From assembly GCA_020846935.1 (NCBI GenBank), contig JADLCY010000001.1:248001-312000 (forward strand): DNA of 64,000 bases, in the 5' to 3' direction. Each line of letters opens with the position of its first letter. Position 1 is the stretch's first letter. Of this stretch, positions 8,988 to 17,670 are shown piece after piece. Source of the DNA: Gemmatimonadaceae bacterium. Its GTDB lineage: Bacteria; Gemmatimonadota; Gemmatimonadetes; Gemmatimonadales; Gemmatimonadaceae. The translations under genes and the position numbers were made by a program. The notes beneath the pieces were generated by a model. It had not been told where the DNA came from and did not search any database. It saw only the letters and a program-made list of their open reading frames with translations.

Positions 8988-10796
8988 CTACCGATGCACG
9001 GCGCGCCGATCTGCCTCCAGTGCCCTGAACAGCCGCTCGCGCATCCCCGGCATGCGAGCGAACCCGGAGTCCGACCCGACCAGATTGACGGCCTCACCAG
9101 GGTCCGTGGGGTAGCGGTACAGCTCCTCCATCATCTTCCGGCCACTCACGATGTAGTGCCATCCGCCCTCGGCGATCGACAGCATGCCGTTGTCGAGCGC
9201 GCGCACCGAGTCGTTGCGCGTCAGAAGATAGGACGACACGGAGGGGCTGGTCTCCCCGTTCCCGTCGATCCGCTGGCGCAGCGAGGTAGCGCCAAACGCC
9301 GCGGGCACCGGCTGCTTCGCCAGGTCGAGGATGGTGGCGCCGAGGTCGCGCAGGGAAACCTCCCCGTCGACACGGCGCCCGGCCGGGAGTGTCCCGTCGA
9401 ACCGCAGGATCAACGGGACGTGCAACAGCGGCATGTAGATGCTGTTGAAGTGCCCCGTCATCCGGCGTTCACCGAAATGCTCGCCATGGTCGGCCGTGAT
9501 CACGACGACCGTGTTCCTGAGGACGCCGCGCGCTTCGAGGTCGCGGAGCATGCGACCGAGGTGCGAGTCGAGGTAGGCGATCTCCGCATCGTAGGCCTTT
9601 CGCGGCGTCGCATTGGGATCGGTGACACCGAAGCGCGAGCGAAACGGCTCCTGCGGCAGGTACGGATCGTGGGCGTCGAAGAAGTTCAGGAAGGCAAACC
9701 ACGGCCGTCCCGCCTCACGCGACGTCTGCCACTCGAGGAACCGCTTGACGATGAACTCCGCGTGGTTGGGTGCCGGCTGCGGACGTGGCACCTCCTGCAG
9801 ATGCGCCGGGCGCAGTGCGCGCGACGCTTCGCGCAGCGACGTGCTCCGAAAGAGCATGTCCACCATGTCGGTGCGACCGAAGTGCGTGCTCTTGATGAGC
9901 TGCTCGAACGATCGCTGGTAGTCCACATACTGCTGGAACCCGCGCTGCAGCCCGGACTCCCACGAGGTGTACCACACGTTGCCGACAAAGCCGGCCGTCG
10001 CGAAACCCCGCGCGCCGAAGACCTCGGCCAGCGTGGAGTCGCGCGCGTCGAGTGGCGCCTTGTAGTCGGTGCTGAGGCTCGAGGGGTATCGACCCGTGAA
10101 GATGCTCGCGTGTGATGGCAGGGTCCACGGAGCCGTCGACATGGCGGCGTTGAACACCACGCCCTGAGCGGCGAAACGATCCAGCTCGGGTGAGGTCGGC
10201 TGGGCGTAGCCGTATAGCCCCAATTCGTCCGCACGAATCGTGTCCAGGATGACGAGCAGCACGTTAGGCGTTCCGGGCGGCGGCACTGTGGCGCTGAGGC
10301 CCGGCATGGTGCGTCGCGTGACGAAGGCCGCCGCGCCCAGCGCAATGGCGATGAGCATGCTGAAGAGCCATGCTCCGCGCACCACGACGGCGGCGCGGCT
10401 CGCGAGCTGGCGCGCGATCATCACGCCGACGCCCATGGACAGCACGAACGCCGCGATGCGCCCGATCGACGTGATGGGCATGAACGCGTCGAAGACTCCC
10501 AGCGTGGCGAAGGTCCCGGCGGCGAGCCATGTGGCACGCGTCGCGTCGAGCAAGCGCGCAACGGCAAGGACAGGAAGCGACGCCGCGGCAAAGAGCAGCA
10601 CGTACGCGACCGGCGTCATCCAGAGGTAGTCGCGGCTGATGTTCGCGAAGTCTCCGGCGTAGTTGCGGATGAGGACGACCCGGATCACGAACGCCGCCGA
10701 TGCGGCCATACCGGTCGCGACCGCGAGCGACAGCACGAGGCCGGCGTGCGACGTGGCGCCGGTGGCGGGCGAACTGGTCGAGCGCGCGTCAGGCAT
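8988..10796 (-). CDS. Membrane-anchored sulfatase-fold protein, Thr nucleophile (paralog 1 of 4)
   Basis: A 602-aa protein with four or five N-terminal membrane helices (about 20-160) and an extracytoplasmic alkaline-phosphatase/sulfatase domain (about 175-600). Metal-ligand motifs are NVLLVILDT (Asp185) and ITADHGEHFGE. The nucleophile motif is WTLPSHASIFTG: aligned with the CxPSR sulfatase signature, Thr225 takes the place of the Cys/Ser that becomes formylglycine. It is therefore unlikely to be a type I sulfatase. EptA and LtaS transferases combine a Thr nucleophile with N-terminal helices, so transfer of a phospho-alcohol group is a fair hypothesis. The N-terminus contains SRDYLWMTP, shared in form by the three paralogs at 15913-21295. 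It stands alone, followed by a BIG2 glycosidase-like gene. Confidence 0.8.
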   Translation of the reverse strand: MPDARSTSSPATGATSHAGLVLSLAVATGMAASAAFVIRVVLIRNYAGDFANISRDYLWMTPVAYVLLFAAASLPVLAVARLLDATRATWLAAGTFATLGVFDAFMPITSIGRIAAFVLSMGVGVMIARQLASRAAVVVRGAWLFSMLIAIALGAAAFVTRRTMPGLSATVPPPGTPNVLLVILDTIRADELGLYGYAQPTSPELDRFAAQGVVFNAAMSTAPWTLPSHASIFTGRYPSSLSTDYKAPLDARDSTLAEVFGARGFATAGFVGNVWYTSWESGLQRGFQQYVDYQRSFEQLIKSTHFGRTDMVDMLFRSTSLREASRALRPAHLQEVPRPQPAPNHAEFIVKRFLEWQTSREAGRPWFAFLNFFDAHDPYLPQEPFRSRFGVTDPNATPRKAYDAEIAYLDSHLGRMLRDLEARGVLRNTVVVITADHGEHFGERRMTGHFNSIYMPLLHVPLILRFDGTLPAGRRVDGEVSLRDLGATILDLAKQPVPAAFGATSLRQRIDGNGETSPSVSSYLLTRNDSVRALDNGMLSIAEGGWHYIVSGRKMMEELYRYPTDPGEAVNLVGSDSGFARMPGMRERLFRALEADRRAVHR

Positions 10797-10912
10797 GTGA
10801 AGAACGGGTCCTCAATGACATCTGCGCACATCCTACCACCGCACGACCGTCCGGCAACAGCCCACCGCGGGACCGACCACACCACGATGTGGGCGCCGGT
10901 CCCCGATGCAGG

Positions 10913-13648
10913 CTACTTCGCGTAGATCGTGATGACTCCGTCGCCCGGGATCGAGGTCTGCACCGTGCCTCCGGCCGCGATCGTCTGGTCGGCAAGGTCC
11001 ACGTTCCACTGCCCCGTCGGCGTGCTGTAGTTGATCGCGTACGTGCCGCCCGGGAGCCCGCGCACGCTGAACGCAGCGCCACGTTTCGCCTGCACCACCA
11101 CCACGACTTTTCCGTTCGTGTTGCGGAACGCGAGCGGACGGAGGTCGGTGGAGTTGCCCGACGCAGCACCCAGCCGCACCGCGCCACGCCGCACGAACAG
11201 GAACAGTTGTCGGAACAGCCGCGAATGCTTCGTAATGTTCACGCGCGGATTGGCGGGGTCCGACTGATTGATCTGATAGTAGACGCCGTCGGCGTCGAAG
11301 TTGTCGCGCATCCCGCAGAACGCCGTGGAGAACTGCATCCACGCCGACACGCCCCCCACCGTGAGGTCCTCGTACAGATCATCGTATCCGCTGCCGATGT
11401 GCTCCAGCATGGACGTATTCACGTTGTCCCGCTGACGCCGCAGTCCAATCGCCGACAGTGCCGGGTAGGAGACGGCCACGTACCGATGGTACGCGAGTTC
11501 GCGCAGGAGGCGGGCTGTCCCTGGTACCTGGAGCATGCCGTCGTACCACACCGCCGCGTTGAACATCGAGGTAGTCGACGGGCCAATGAAGTCGGGCGTG
11601 AACCCATGTTGCCGGAGGCGACGCTCGACGGCGACGAGCGCGCGGCCCATGTCGGTGGCGTTGTACAGCGTGTGCTCGGGCTCGAGCAGCATCTCCACGG
11701 CATCCGGCACAAAGCCCCACTTTTTCTGCAGATGCTTGAACGCCATCGCGACCAGTTCGGCGAACTCCTCGGCCGACTTCATCTGGTTGAATGGCTTGCT
11801 CGTGCGATTCTGCAGGAAGTCGACGTAGGTCAGCGTCCAGTACAACGGCTCACCCCGCGCCTGCAGGCGCTGACGCAACGGCAGGACCGAGTGCGTGACG
11901 TTGTCGTCGATGAACGAGAAGAAGAACTTCGAACTGTCGGTGACCATCGGGTCGGCGTTGTCATTCACCGGCAGGAACCACGAGTCGCGATACGCGGTCT
12001 GGTCGATCTGCCCCGCCAGGAACTGCCGATGATGATCGGCCGTGTTCTCCATGCCCGAGCGCAAGGCGGTGGTCACCCGGTTGAGCCCAAGCTCGTTGAC
12101 CGCGCGATCCATGAGCCCGGTCTTGTAGATCGGGTATGCCGTCTGGTTGCACTCCATCCATCCGTTCTGCGCGGCGGCTGACCACCCGGTGATCGTCTGA
12201 TAGGTGATCGACGGGTTCACGTCGATGATGTTGCCGAGCGCCGTCCCGGTGACGGTGACGGTGGCCTGATCCACGTGGCCGCCCTGCGACATGGACACGT
12301 GCGCGGTTCCCGGCGCGAGACCGGTGACCAGCCCGCTCTGCGACACGGATGCGACGATGGGGTTGTCGGTGAGCCACAACGGCGTCTCCATCGACGTGGG
12401 GTTCCCCTGGGCGTCATAGGCCGTTCCCGTCAACTGAAAGGTCGCCCCCACGCCAACCGATGCGGTGGCCGGCGTCACGTCGACGCGGGCCACCGCCCCG
12501 CCACCGCCCGCCGTGACCGTGATCGCACTGGTCGCGCTCTTTCCGTTGGCCGACGCGGTGATCGTCGCGGTGCCGGGATTCACCGAGTTGAGCAGGCCGG
12601 TTGCCGTGACGGTGACAACCGTTGGGTTGCTGCTGACGAAGGTGTACGTCGCCCCGGGGACCGCGCGGCCGGCGGAGTCGTAGGCCACGGCCGTGAGCTG
12701 GTCCTGTCGCTTGGCTGGCATCGACACCTGCCCGGGCGAAAGGACGATGCGGACGACCGGGCCCGGCGCCTGGTTCGATGGCAGCACCGTCACGGCCGAG
12801 GTGGCCTGCTTTCCTTCGCTGGTCACCGTGATCGTCGCGGAGCCCTCGGCGACGGCGGTCACGAGGCCGCTGCCCGTCACCGTCGCCACCGTCGCGCTCG
12901 ATGACGCGAACGTGAACGCCTTGCCGGCGAGGATCACGTCGTTCGCGTCGAGCGCGTTCGCGACAAGTGTCCCCGTTGCACCGGGCGCGAGCTGCATGGA
13001 CGCGGGCGAGACGGTGACCCGGGCGACCGCACTGCTCGACGCGGGACGCACGGTGACCGAGACCGTCGCCGAGCGGCCCTCACTGCTCACCGTGATCGTC
13101 GCCGCACCGGCCGCCACGCCCGTCACGAGCCCGTCGGTCGACACGGTCGCGATGGCCGTCGCACTCGACGACCAGCTGAACGTGCGACCCGGTAACGTGT
13201 CCCCGGCCGCACCGAGCGCCACGGCCGCGAGCGGCGCCGACACGCCGACCGAAAGCGTCAGCGACGGCGGCGTCACGGCAATGCTGGCCACCTGCGGCCG
13301 AGTCACGGTTACGGTCGCCGTTCCCGAGCGGCCTTCGCTGCTCGCCGTGATCACCGCACTCCCGACCGAAACGCCCGTCACCGAGCCGGCGGTGGACACC
13401 GAGGCAACGTTGGGATCGCTCGTCGAGAAGCTCACCAGGCGACCGCTGAGCGCCGTCCCTGAGGGCCCATACGTCTTGGCCGTCAGTTGGCCCGACGCTC
13501 CCACCAGCACCGACAGCGTCGACGGATTCACGTCCACGCGCGCGACAGCTTCAGGCACCACAATGTTCGGCGACGCCGAGCCGTCGCCCCCGCAGCCGAG
13601 CGCGGCCAACAGCACCAGCAAGGGGGCGGGATATCGTGACAATCTCAT
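10913..13648 (-). CDS. Glycosidase-like lipoprotein with five BIG2 repeats
   Basis: A 911-aa predicted lipoprotein: signal peptide with lipobox ALGC (Cys19), then five consecutive BIG2 Ig-like repeats of ~85-90 residues (about 30-475), each with the VASVS/VATVT strand and G-A-TIT ending, and a C-terminal catalytic-like domain (about 480-911). That domain is paralogous to 34-1707, with the same YHRY, LEHIGSGYDDLYEDLT and YYQINQSDPA blocks. Candidate acidic residues lie in LLEPEH and MLEHI. The repeats probably form a stalk presenting the enzyme outside the cell. The start at 13648 gives the signal peptide and has a GAGG element about 10 nt upstream. Substrate unknown; GH30/GH39-like folds are the best guess. 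Confidence 0.8.
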   Translation of the reverse strand: MRLSRYPAPLLVLLAALGCGGDGSASPNIVVPEAVARVDVNPSTLSVLVGASGQLTAKTYGPSGTALSGRLVSFSTSDPNVASVSTAGSVTGVSVGSAVITASSEGRSGTATVTVTRPQVASIAVTPPSLTLSVGVSAPLAAVALGAAGDTLPGRTFSWSSSATAIATVSTDGLVTGVAAGAATITVSSEGRSATVSVTVRPASSSAVARVTVSPASMQLAPGATGTLVANALDANDVILAGKAFTFASSSATVATVTGSGLVTAVAEGSATITVTSEGKQATSAVTVLPSNQAPGPVVRIVLSPGQVSMPAKRQDQLTAVAYDSAGRAVPGATYTFVSSNPTVVTVTATGLLNSVNPGTATITASANGKSATSAITVTAGGGGAVARVDVTPATASVGVGATFQLTGTAYDAQGNPTSMETPLWLTDNPIVASVSQSGLVTGLAPGTAHVSMSQGGHVDQATVTVTGTALGNIIDVNPSITYQTITGWSAAAQNGWMECNQTAYPIYKTGLMDRAVNELGLNRVTTALRSGMENTADHHRQFLAGQIDQTAYRDSWFLPVNDNADPMVTDSSKFFFSFIDDNVTHSVLPLRQRLQARGEPLYWTLTYVDFLQNRTSKPFNQMKSAEEFAELVAMAFKHLQKKWGFVPDAVEMLLEPEHTLYNATDMGRALVAVERRLRQHGFTPDFIGPSTTSMFNAAVWYDGMLQVPGTARLLRELAYHRYVAVSYPALSAIGLRRQRDNVNTSMLEHIGSGYDDLYEDLTVGGVSAWMQFSTAFCGMRDNFDADGVYYQINQSDPANPRVNITKHSRLFRQLFLFVRRGAVRLGAASGNSTDLRPLAFRNTNGKVVVVVQAKRGAAFSVRGLPGGTYAINYSTPTGQWNVDLADQTIAAGGTVQTSIPGDGVITIYAK

Positions 13649-14050
13649 CTGCAGATTCCTCAGTGCCTCTCAACGCCTCCGTGGGTCCGGAAGCCGGGTC
13701 CGAGCGTATCCCTGCCCCGTGTGCCCGTTCGCCGAGGACGACAGTCCCAAGTTGCCGTTCCCCTGACGAACGAGGCAAGCGGAATGGCGCCAACGCCACA
13801 GGGCCTCGCGCTCGGCGTGCGCCACGACACAATTGCGAGAACCCTGTGAAGCAGCGCACACTCCGCGCGTCCTGCGGCAGTCGACGGGCGGCGCCGATCA
13901 GGCGAGTTGGATCACCCGTCAGCTACCCCAAGGTTGCCGCAAGGATCGTGACTTCGACCCAACGATGACGACCAACGATCTCCCGATCCCTCGCACGTCA
14001 CCGGTCCCCGTCAACGCTCGCGCCGGTCGAGCCGGCTTCTCGGTGGCCGC
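13649..14050. other. Divergent intergenic region
   Basis: About 400 nt between two genes reading away from each other, so promoters for both should lie here. Several overlapping short frames exist but none has recognisable content. I see no clear promoter consensus, RNA gene or strong inverted repeat. Confidence 0.4.
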
Positions 14051-15916
14051 ATGGCGGTCGTGAACGGGCCGCTCGCTCACCTCTGGGTAGCGCTCACCTG
14101 GGGGGTTGCGAGCGCGGTCTGCGTGGGGTGGGGCGCGGCGCTTGCGACCTGGTGGGGCGGTCGCATCACGACCTGGAGAGACGTCTCACTGGCATTCTGG
14201 ATGGGCGCAGGTGCCGTCATTGCGACGTTGCAGCTTTGGCACTTCCTGTTGCCCGTCGACGGTCGGGCGTTGGCGCTGATCGTCGCGGGCGGCGCGCTGG
14301 GCTTGGCACTCCAGCACCGCGCTGTGTCCGGCGTGCTTGCGGCGGCAGACCGCCGGACGATTCTCGCTGGAGCGCTGGTGATCCTCTGGATTTCCAACCG
14401 TGCGCTCGGCGTCACGACGTTTTATGACACCGGCATGTACCACCAGCCGTTCGTGGCGTGGAGCAACGCGGGGCCGCTGGTTCCCGGGCTGGGCAACCTT
14501 CACGGTCGGCTGGCCTTCAACAGCAGTTCCCTGCTGCTCGCCTCGGCGTTCGATCTGGGACCGTTCGATGGGAGGGCGCCGCACCTTCTCAACGGCTGGC
14601 TGACGGCCGTCTTCGCCACGGAGGCGCTCGCGGCCTGGCGTTCGGCGCGTGGCGCCGGCGATCCGCGGCCGTTCGACCTGTTCACGCTGGCGGTGTTGCC
14701 GAGCGTCGCGTTTGGTGCGTTGACCCAGGACGTCCGCTCACTGAGTACCGACGCGACGGTGTGCCTCGTGCTCTTCGCCGGCACGCGCCTCGTGTTCGAC
14801 GGCCTGGCGACGACGCCCACAACCCGCGGCGACCAGGGTCGCTGGATGGCGGCGGTGCTCCTGCTCTTCACCACCGCGGTCACGGTGAAACTCAGCGCGG
14901 CGGTGATGGCATTGGCGAGCGTGATGGTGGTGGCGTGGAGCCTGCGGTCGACCTCCTGGCCGCGGTGGTCCGAGGCGTTCCGTGGCGTTGTGGTGCCCGT
15001 GCTGCTGTTCGTCGGTTGGGTCGCGACGGGCATCGTCCTCAGCGGCTACCCGCTGTACCCAGCGAGCGTGCTCGGCGTCGACGTGCCATGGCGCGTCCCC
15101 GGCGAGCAGGTGTCCGCGGAAGCCGCGTGGATCGTGATGAGCGCACGCAACCTGAACAGCAACGTGATCTACCCGGGCGCCTCGTGGGTCGTGCCATGGC
15201 TCCGCGGCGTGATCGTGCGCGGCGACCTCTTCGTGCAGCTGCCGTTGCCGCTGCTGCTCACTGCCGCGGTGGCGCTCCGGGCACGCACCGCACCGCATCG
15301 CGTGGCGTGGGCGCCCACCTGGCGGCTGGCTTTCGCTCCGGCCGTCGCAGCGCTCGCGTTCTGGGTGGTTGCGGCTCCCCACACGCGCATGGCGCAGGGC
15401 ATTGTCTGGGGCGTCGCGGCGATGGCGCTCGCGTGGTCGGCGCTCACATTTGCGGGCCGCCAGCGTGGCCCGGCTCGACTCATCACCGTGGTCGCCGTCG
15501 TGAGCTGCCTCCTCGGGGCGCGACAGGTGGCCGGGCTGTTCCTGCGTGCCGAACCGGGCCATCGGGTGCGCGCGGCGGTGGAGGGAGTCGTCACACTTCC
15601 GGCAAGCGGCGTGTGGATGGCGCCGCTGCCCGTACCTCGGCTCGCCGATACCACGCTGCCAAGCGGACTGCGCGTCGCGGTTCCGATCGACGACAACTCG
15701 TGCTGGAACACGCCCGGACCGTGCACTCCGCATCCCTCGGCCGGGCTCGCCCTGCGCTACCCGGACGCCGGCCCCCTCGCGGGCTTCATCTCGGCGGACG
15801 GACGTTGGGCGCCCCGGCGGTGGCCCAACCCGTGGACACCGTTCCTTGCCTGGTGGCGTTGCACGCGTGGTGGCGCCTCGGACGCCGCGTGCCTCGCGCG
15901 CACACCTCCAGCCTAA
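14051..15916 (+). CDS. Large membrane protein resembling the LIC_10190 group
   Basis: A 621-aa polytopic protein with about 12 hydrophobic segments. The loop FYDTGMYHQPFVAWSN and the C-terminal cysteine-bearing block NSCWNTPGPCTPHP resemble the LIC_10190-type membrane proteins found in glycan clusters; I base this on remembered motif style, not a search. Function unknown, possibly a GT-C-like transferase. The ATG at 14051 precedes a hydrophobic helix. Its TAA stop overlaps by 4 nt with the TAG stop of the convergent gene on the other strand, so there is no room for a terminator between them. It is flanked on both sides by minus-strand AP-superfamily genes. Confidence 0.65.
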   Translation: MAVVNGPLAHLWVALTWGVASAVCVGWGAALATWWGGRITTWRDVSLAFWMGAGAVIATLQLWHFLLPVDGRALALIVAGGALGLALQHRAVSGVLAAADRRTILAGALVILWISNRALGVTTFYDTGMYHQPFVAWSNAGPLVPGLGNLHGRLAFNSSSLLLASAFDLGPFDGRAPHLLNGWLTAVFATEALAAWRSARGAGDPRPFDLFTLAVLPSVAFGALTQDVRSLSTDATVCLVLFAGTRLVFDGLATTPTTRGDQGRWMAAVLLLFTTAVTVKLSAAVMALASVMVVAWSLRSTSWPRWSEAFRGVVVPVLLFVGWVATGIVLSGYPLYPASVLGVDVPWRVPGEQVSAEAAWIVMSARNLNSNVIYPGASWVVPWLRGVIVRGDLFVQLPLPLLLTAAVALRARTAPHRVAWAPTWRLAFAPAVAALAFWVVAAPHTRMAQGIVWGVAAMALAWSALTFAGRQRGPARLITVVAVVSCLLGARQVAGLFLRAEPGHRVRAAVEGVVTLPASGVWMAPLPVPRLADTTLPSGLRVAVPIDDNSCWNTPGPCTPHPSAGLALRYPDAGPLAGFISADGRWAPRRWPNPWTPFLAWWRCTRGGASDAACLARTPPA

Positions 15917-17670
15917 CGCACGGCCGCCGCGATCGCCGCCCTGAGTCGGTCCAGGGGCGAGGCGGCCGCCACGTCACGCGACTCCCCACCATCCGTACGC
16001 CAGGCGTACACCTCCTCGCGCCCATCGCCATTCTTGATGTAGTGCAGCGAATCGGTCACGAGCGACGACATCGGGCCGCGGGTCACGGGCTCATTGGGAG
16101 CGGTGTTGATCCCCTGGCTCACCTGCGACACGACGGCGCTCCCCGCGGGCCAGGCACCGCCCGGCGTCGGAGGAAGCCAGGACGTTCCCGGAATCCCGTG
16201 AAATCCCTGCGGAGCACCCACCACGTCGAGCACGGTCGCGGGGAGATCCCGCAGCGTGACCGCCGCGGTGATGCGCTGGCCCGCGGGCACCCTGGCCGGA
16301 TATCGGACGACCAGTGGCACGTGCAGCTCGGGGCGATACAGCGACACGCCGTGGCCATGGAGCCCATGTTCACCGAACAGTTCCCCGTGGTCCGATGACA
16401 CGATCACCAGCGTGCGGTCCAGCACACCGCGTTGCCGCAGCTCGTCGAACATCGCGCCCAGCGTGCTGTCCATGTACGCGATGCCACCGTCATAGCGATC
16501 GAGCTCCGTCCCCTGCGGCGAAAAGCGCGTCCCCCACGAACCGGGCGGGTCGTAGGGAAGATGCGCATCGTAGAGGTTGAGGAACGCGAGGAAGGGCTGA
16601 TTCCCGATGCCCGCCTGCCAGCGGAGAAAGCCCTGCGTGACATCCGGCGCCAGCGCGCGATCGCTCGACCACATCACCTGCGTACGCGGCACGAGCAGCG
16701 TGAGCGCCCGCAGTCGGCCACCGAGCGACGACGCATCGATGAGCTGACGGAGCACGCCGGTCTGCAGCAGGGTCGCGCTCAGCAACACTTGCTTGAACGT
16801 CCGCTTATAGTCTTCCCAGTGCTCGAAGCCACGCGAGAGCCCGCCTTCGTCGCTCACATAGAAGTGATTGGCGGCAAAGCCGGCGGTGCGGTACCCGCGC
16901 AGGGCGAGGGCCTCGGCCAGGGTTGGTGGCGTCGCGTCGAGGGGCGTTCGCCAGTCCGTCGAGAGCTGGCTCGGGTACCGACCGGTGAACATGCCGGCGT
17001 GCGACGGGAGCGTCCACGGCGCCGTGCTCCACGCCTGCTCGAAGACCGCGCCCTGGGCGCCTAACGCGGCCAGCGCCGGCGTCGTCGGACGCGGGTAGCC
17101 AAGGAACGACATCGACGCGGCTCGAACCGTGTCGAGGATGATCACGAGCACGTTCGGCGCACCTTCGGCAGCCGCCGGCAGCGACGCCACCTGGCGCCGC
17201 TCGGACCGGTGAGCCGACACATCGCGCCACGCCGCGACGGCGATGGCGCACGCACCGAGCACTGCCGCTGAGCGATAGACGGTTGAGCGCCGCCGCGCGG
17301 GATCGCGGCCGATCCACGCGGCCGCGCGCGCGCCGGCTCCCATCGCCACCAGGAGGCCCGCCAGCTGGTGAAGGCCCGGAATCAGCAGCGCGAGGCTGAA
17401 CACGGCGGCCGTGCCGAACACGAACGCCGCCAGCCGCGCATCCCGACGGGGGAGCACCGCCTCGACAAGCAACACCGGCAGCGCGCCCGCCATGAAAACG
17501 AGCATGGTGCCCAGCGGCGTCATCCACACGTGGTCGCGACTCAACCAGATGAAGGCGTGCCCGATGCCCTGGCGCCACAGGCCAACAAGAGCCTGCACCA
17601 CACCGGTACCAACGCCCGCTGCCGCGGCAATCGCGACCGTGTGCAGCACGTGCCGCGCGCGCGATGACAT
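15913..17670 (-). CDS. Membrane-anchored sulfatase-fold protein, Thr nucleophile (paralog 2 of 4)
   Basis: A 585-aa protein with about five N-terminal helices (to residue ~150) followed by an alkaline-phosphatase-superfamily domain. NVLVIILDTVR (Asp180) and IVSSDHGELFGEHG are the metal motifs; APWTLPSH puts Thr220 at the nucleophile position, so a formylglycine sulfatase mechanism is not expected. The first periplasmic loop carries SRDHVWMTP. The start at 17670 shares one base with the preceding TGA (TGATG) and removes an unsupported 39-residue extension. It is the last of three tandem paralogs at the end of the acyl-activation operon; by architecture a lipid-to-glycan phospho-alcohol transferase is possible, but its substrate is unknown. 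Confidence 0.8.
   Translation of the reverse strand: MSSRARHVLHTVAIAAAAGVGTGVVQALVGLWRQGIGHAFIWLSRDHVWMTPLGTMLVFMAGALPVLLVEAVLPRRDARLAAFVFGTAAVFSLALLIPGLHQLAGLLVAMGAGARAAAWIGRDPARRRSTVYRSAAVLGACAIAVAAWRDVSAHRSERRQVASLPAAAEGAPNVLVIILDTVRAASMSFLGYPRPTTPALAALGAQGAVFEQAWSTAPWTLPSHAGMFTGRYPSQLSTDWRTPLDATPPTLAEALALRGYRTAGFAANHFYVSDEGGLSRGFEHWEDYKRTFKQVLLSATLLQTGVLRQLIDASSLGGRLRALTLLVPRTQVMWSSDRALAPDVTQGFLRWQAGIGNQPFLAFLNLYDAHLPYDPPGSWGTRFSPQGTELDRYDGGIAYMDSTLGAMFDELRQRGVLDRTLVIVSSDHGELFGEHGLHGHGVSLYRPELHVPLVVRYPARVPAGQRITAAVTLRDLPATVLDVVGAPQGFHGIPGTSWLPPTPGGAWPAGSAVVSQVSQGINTAPNEPVTRGPMSSLVTDSLHYIKNGDGREEVYAWRTDGGESRDVAAASPLDRLRAAIAAAVR

Noticed and set aside
8762-9097. Possible small minus-strand gene near 8.8-9.1 kb
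   Set aside because: It overlaps the 3' end of the AP-superfamily gene in another frame and has no ribosome binding site or motif.
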